Assembly: GCA_021292105.1 (NCBI GenBank)
Contig: CM037870.1
Span: 62,522,167 to 62,586,166 of the forward strand
DNA: 64,000 nucleotides
Direction: 5' to 3'
From: Anadara kagoshimensis
Taxonomy: Eukaryota; Mollusca; Bivalvia; Arcoida; Arcidae
Shown: positions 47,158-64,000 of the stretch, in pieces
Layout of the letters: every line of letters begins with the position of its first letter
How positions within the stretch are numbered: the stretch's first letter is position 1
Made by a program: the position numbers and the translations under genes
Notes under the pieces: generated by a model
The model's input: the letters and a program-made list of their open reading frames with translations, nothing else
Told to the model about the DNA's origin: nothing
Databases searched by the model: none

Positions 47158-47693
47158 TAAACCCCATTTTAATTTTTGACTTGGAGGTTTGTGGTCTGAC
47201 AGCTTCCATTATTGAATTCTTGAAATTTCTGACGAAAACGGCAGAAACGAAAACACGCGTTGATAACTTCCAGTATTTCCTTACCTCGCTCTTGCTGACA
47301 ACATGGAACACTTCCTAAAACATAAACATCGCCATGTGCTTTCTAAAGATAGAACTGCGAGCTTCACCATCCAAATGCAACACGCGATCTGATTGGTCAA
47401 TGCAGATTAGTAATGTCTTCACAATGTAAAAGTGACAGAGAGCTGAAGAGACATCAGAAAACCTTGTATTTTTACTGATATCGATGGATTTTAATTATAA
47501 GTTAAGCATGGATCGGTAGAATAATGTTTTAGGAAGTGTTCCATGTTGTCAGCAACAGCGAGGTAAGGAAATACTGGAAGTTATCGACGCGTGTTTTCGT
47601 TTCAGCTGTTTTCGCCAGAAATTTCAAGAATTCAATAATGGAAGCTGTCAGACCACAAACCTCCAACCTCAAAAATTGAAATGGGGGTTTAGT
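47158..47693. mobile_element. Fold-back: about 165-bp inverted repeat with 205-bp spacer
   Basis: The left arm (aaaccccattttaatttttg ... ggaacacttcctaaaa, to about 47321) mirrors the right arm (ttttaggaagtgttccatgt ... caattgaaatggggg-like, from 47528). Differences are few. Open frames in both arms are mirror images and not a gene. Confidence 0.8.
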
Positions 47694-47885
47694 GGAAGTG
47701 CGACTTGTTTGATGTTCCGCGCCTCTTCTTGTTTGTAGAACGTTAAAAATGTAAATGTTGTCTATACTAAACCCACGCTGCACAATACCTAACCAAACAT
47801 GCAAATGTGCACAGAAAGTTATGTTTAAGTGTTTAAACAAAACAAAACCAAAAACTGAACTTTGTATAAACCAGAATTTTGAAAA
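47694..47885 (+). repeat. 190-bp segment duplicated at 48617-48808
   Basis: It runs from cgacttgtttgatgttccgc through ctatactaaacccacgctgc to ccagaattttgaaaaatgaa t. The second copy lies inside the fold-back element at about 48526-49345 and differs by about four bases. Confidence 0.9.
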
Positions 47886-47887
47886 AT

Positions 47888-48108
47888 GAATATTGTTATT
47901 TTCATCACAACTTTTTGGTGACAGCGGTCCATCTCATTGCACAATATGTACAAGTTTCCTCATCAGTTATAGCCAAGCTAGATTTTTGATGAGTGTAGTC
48001 ATTGTAGTTGAAGTCAGTTCTAGTCAGCACCTTAAAGTCAAACTGTCCCAGCCCAATCAGCTGATCATATCCACGTCACATGTAAACAAACAGAGGATTT
48101 GTCAATAT
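47888..48108 (+). repeat. Repeat module 2, uninterrupted copy (empty site)
   Basis: It matches 33492-33857 but lacks the 127-bp hairpin element: aactgtcccagcccaatcag is the unfilled target. Confidence 0.85.
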
Positions 48109-48525
48109 GGCGAAAGAAACGTAAATATTTGGTATTCGATCAACTATTTAAGTTATTACTTGTTTCAATGAATTATTTTCACGATAATTGTTTTTTTGGT
48201 ATCATTTCTGATGTACGAGACGGGCAAGATTTTCCCCCATATGGAGCTCATTTCCTGTCAATTTGACTGCTTCAATGACCTTGAGAAAAGTGGTGCACGC
48301 GCGGCATTAAATGATTTGGACGTATGGTCTATGCAATTTTTCTACAATTTTCTATGATGTCATAGTACATACGTGTAACCTATAGACGGGAAATTCACGG
48401 GGCAAAGCGCCAGGACAATTCCCGTATTATGTACTGTAGTTGTAGTAGTTATTATGTTAAACAAACATCTATGAGGAATACAATGGGGACGCCAGGTTCA
48501 CCAGTGTATGACCTCATGCCGGAAT

Positions 48526-49345
48526 CAGGACAATTCATACCCAAGACGTTTCGTACCCTGGACATTTCGTACCTATTTGGACAATTCGCACCCAAATGTC
48601 GGGTTGATTCGTACCCACTTGTTTGATGTTCCGCGCCTCTTCTTGTTTGTAGAATGTTAAAACTGTAAATGTTGTCTATACTAAACCCACGCTGCACAAT
48701 ACCTAACCAAACATGCAAATGTGCACAGAAAGTTTTGTTTAAGTGTTTAAACAAAACAAAACCAAAAACTGAACTTTGTATAAACCAGAATTTTGAAAAA
48801 TGAATCCATACTACTTTGAAGTTTAAGCAACGCCGTATAACCAGAGACATATATAACGGTTATATATGTCTCTGGTATAACAATGCAAATGTAAATAAAG
48901 GATTAAGACTATTTAAAAGGACACAATAAAAAATAGGGTAAAAATAGAAAAACAACATGATGAATTTTGGAAAATGAAGATAAAAAGAAATAACTTTTAA
49001 GAGATTTATAACAAATTTAATAAGAAGAAAAATACAGGTATGAGTTGTGCAGGAGCATGAATACGAAACAGGCAAAATGATTTACGGAGAACCTTCAATG
49101 GGTACGAAACATCATGTTTACTAATGTGATTTTCATTGGGTACGAAACATCTTGGGTATGAATTGAATTCTTATTGGGTACGAAACATCTTGGGTACGAA
49201 TTGAATTCTTATTGGGTACGAAACATCTTGGGTACGAATTGAATTCTTATTGGGTACAAAACGTCATGGGTACAATTAAATTCTTATTGGGTACAAAACG
49301 TCTTGGGTACGAATTGAATTCTTATTGGGTACGAAACGTCCTGTA
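48526..49345. mobile_element. Fold-back element with GTACGAAAC-repeat arms
   Basis: The left arm has ggacaattcatacccaagac gtttcgtaccctggacattt cgtacc. The right arm (about 49080-49343) is a tandem repeat of about 37 bp, gggtacgaaacatcttgggt acgaattgaattcttatt, in about six copies ending ggtacgaaacgtcctg. Arms are inverted relative to each other. The middle carries the 190-bp duplicated segment and an AT-rich part. Confidence 0.65.
48617..48808 (+). repeat. 190-bp segment, second copy
   Basis: See the copy at 47694-47885. This copy lies between the GTACGAAAC arms. Confidence 0.9.
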
Positions 49346-49569
49346 TTCCCTCATGCCCCCTGCCTTTTGAGGAACAATTATTTCCATTGGATATGGAATC
49401 ATATCACTTTATGTTTTCATGTAAAAACAACATAATTTTGGAAATTCATGATGTAAATGTTTTCCCAAATGTCTCTTATAAACATTAAGGGGGTGTTGAT
49501 CACATGATACAGTCATAAACCTTACTAAATTTTTAATTTACAATTTATTTATTTTGTTTGTTCCAGAAT

Positions 49570-64000
<14,431 letters not shown>

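Noticed and set aside
47069-47840. Mirror-image open frames (47069-47311 and 47529-47840) sharing LRLEVCGLTASIIEFLKF-type peptides
   Set aside because: They lie in the two arms of an inverted repeat; opposite orientations of one non-coding arm explain both.

Overview
The window looks like nuclear DNA of a bivalve mollusc. Genes are split by GT-AG introns. The AT-rich non-coding DNA is full of repeats characteristic of bivalves: an element with pearl-type layout (tandem core, ACGG-type microsatellite, fixed tail), tRNA-derived SINEs, elements running from AGCTCACCTGAGCC to GGCCCATGGGCC, and many short terminal-inverted-repeat (TIR) elements. The species cannot be named from the sequence alone.

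Three host genes are supported. (1) Positions 269-543 (+) are the last coding exon of a gene resembling the ciliary microtubule inner protein CFAP107 (C1orf158). (2) Positions 31392-10032 (-) are a complete 13-coding-exon DNAJC16 (ERdj8-type) gene of 764 codons: signal peptide, J domain with HPD, thioredoxin-like domain with CxxC, one late membrane segment. It lies tail-to-tail with CFAP107. (3) Positions 49570-64000 (+) are the first ten coding exons of the DEAD-box helicase DDX19/Dbp5, running off the right edge. Two DDX19 exons have their 3' end and splice donor tandemly duplicated into the following intron, and the Walker A exon carries two mutually compensating frame disruptions.

Between DNAJC16 and DDX19 (about 31.4-49.5 kb) lies a block dominated by mobile elements. 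At its centre is a convergent pair that I read as a two-gene DNA transposon of the ISL2EU type: a spliced SWIM/YqaJ-nuclease/PHD gene (about 34085-38242, +) and a THAP/DDE transposase (38395-39966, -). Next to it are a Penelope-like reverse transcriptase (41869-42915, +) with several of its 3' ends scattered elsewhere, a 5'-truncated non-LTR retrotransposon with a broken frame (43418-45030, -), fold-back elements, and a 127-bp near-perfect hairpin whose empty site survives in a repeat copy at about 48.05 kb.

The introns of both large genes also hold elements with clear ends. DNAJC16 introns contain two TA-flanked pogo/Tigger-like elements, a TA-flanked long-TIR element, a CAGGG-ended element with an empty-site relative, a 4.06-kb pearl-type element with about 23 units of 172 bp, a 2.18-kb TTAA-flanked element, and an 871-bp fold-back. 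DDX19 introns contain a 1.86-kb element with about seven units of 145 bp, inserted into a Penelope 3'-UTR copy, and about 50 units of 54-55 bp that grew from one end of a short TIR element. Many computed open frames in these arrays are by-products of repetition.

Splice junctions of the named genes were read directly and checked for phase. Edges of SINEs and decayed repeats are approximate.
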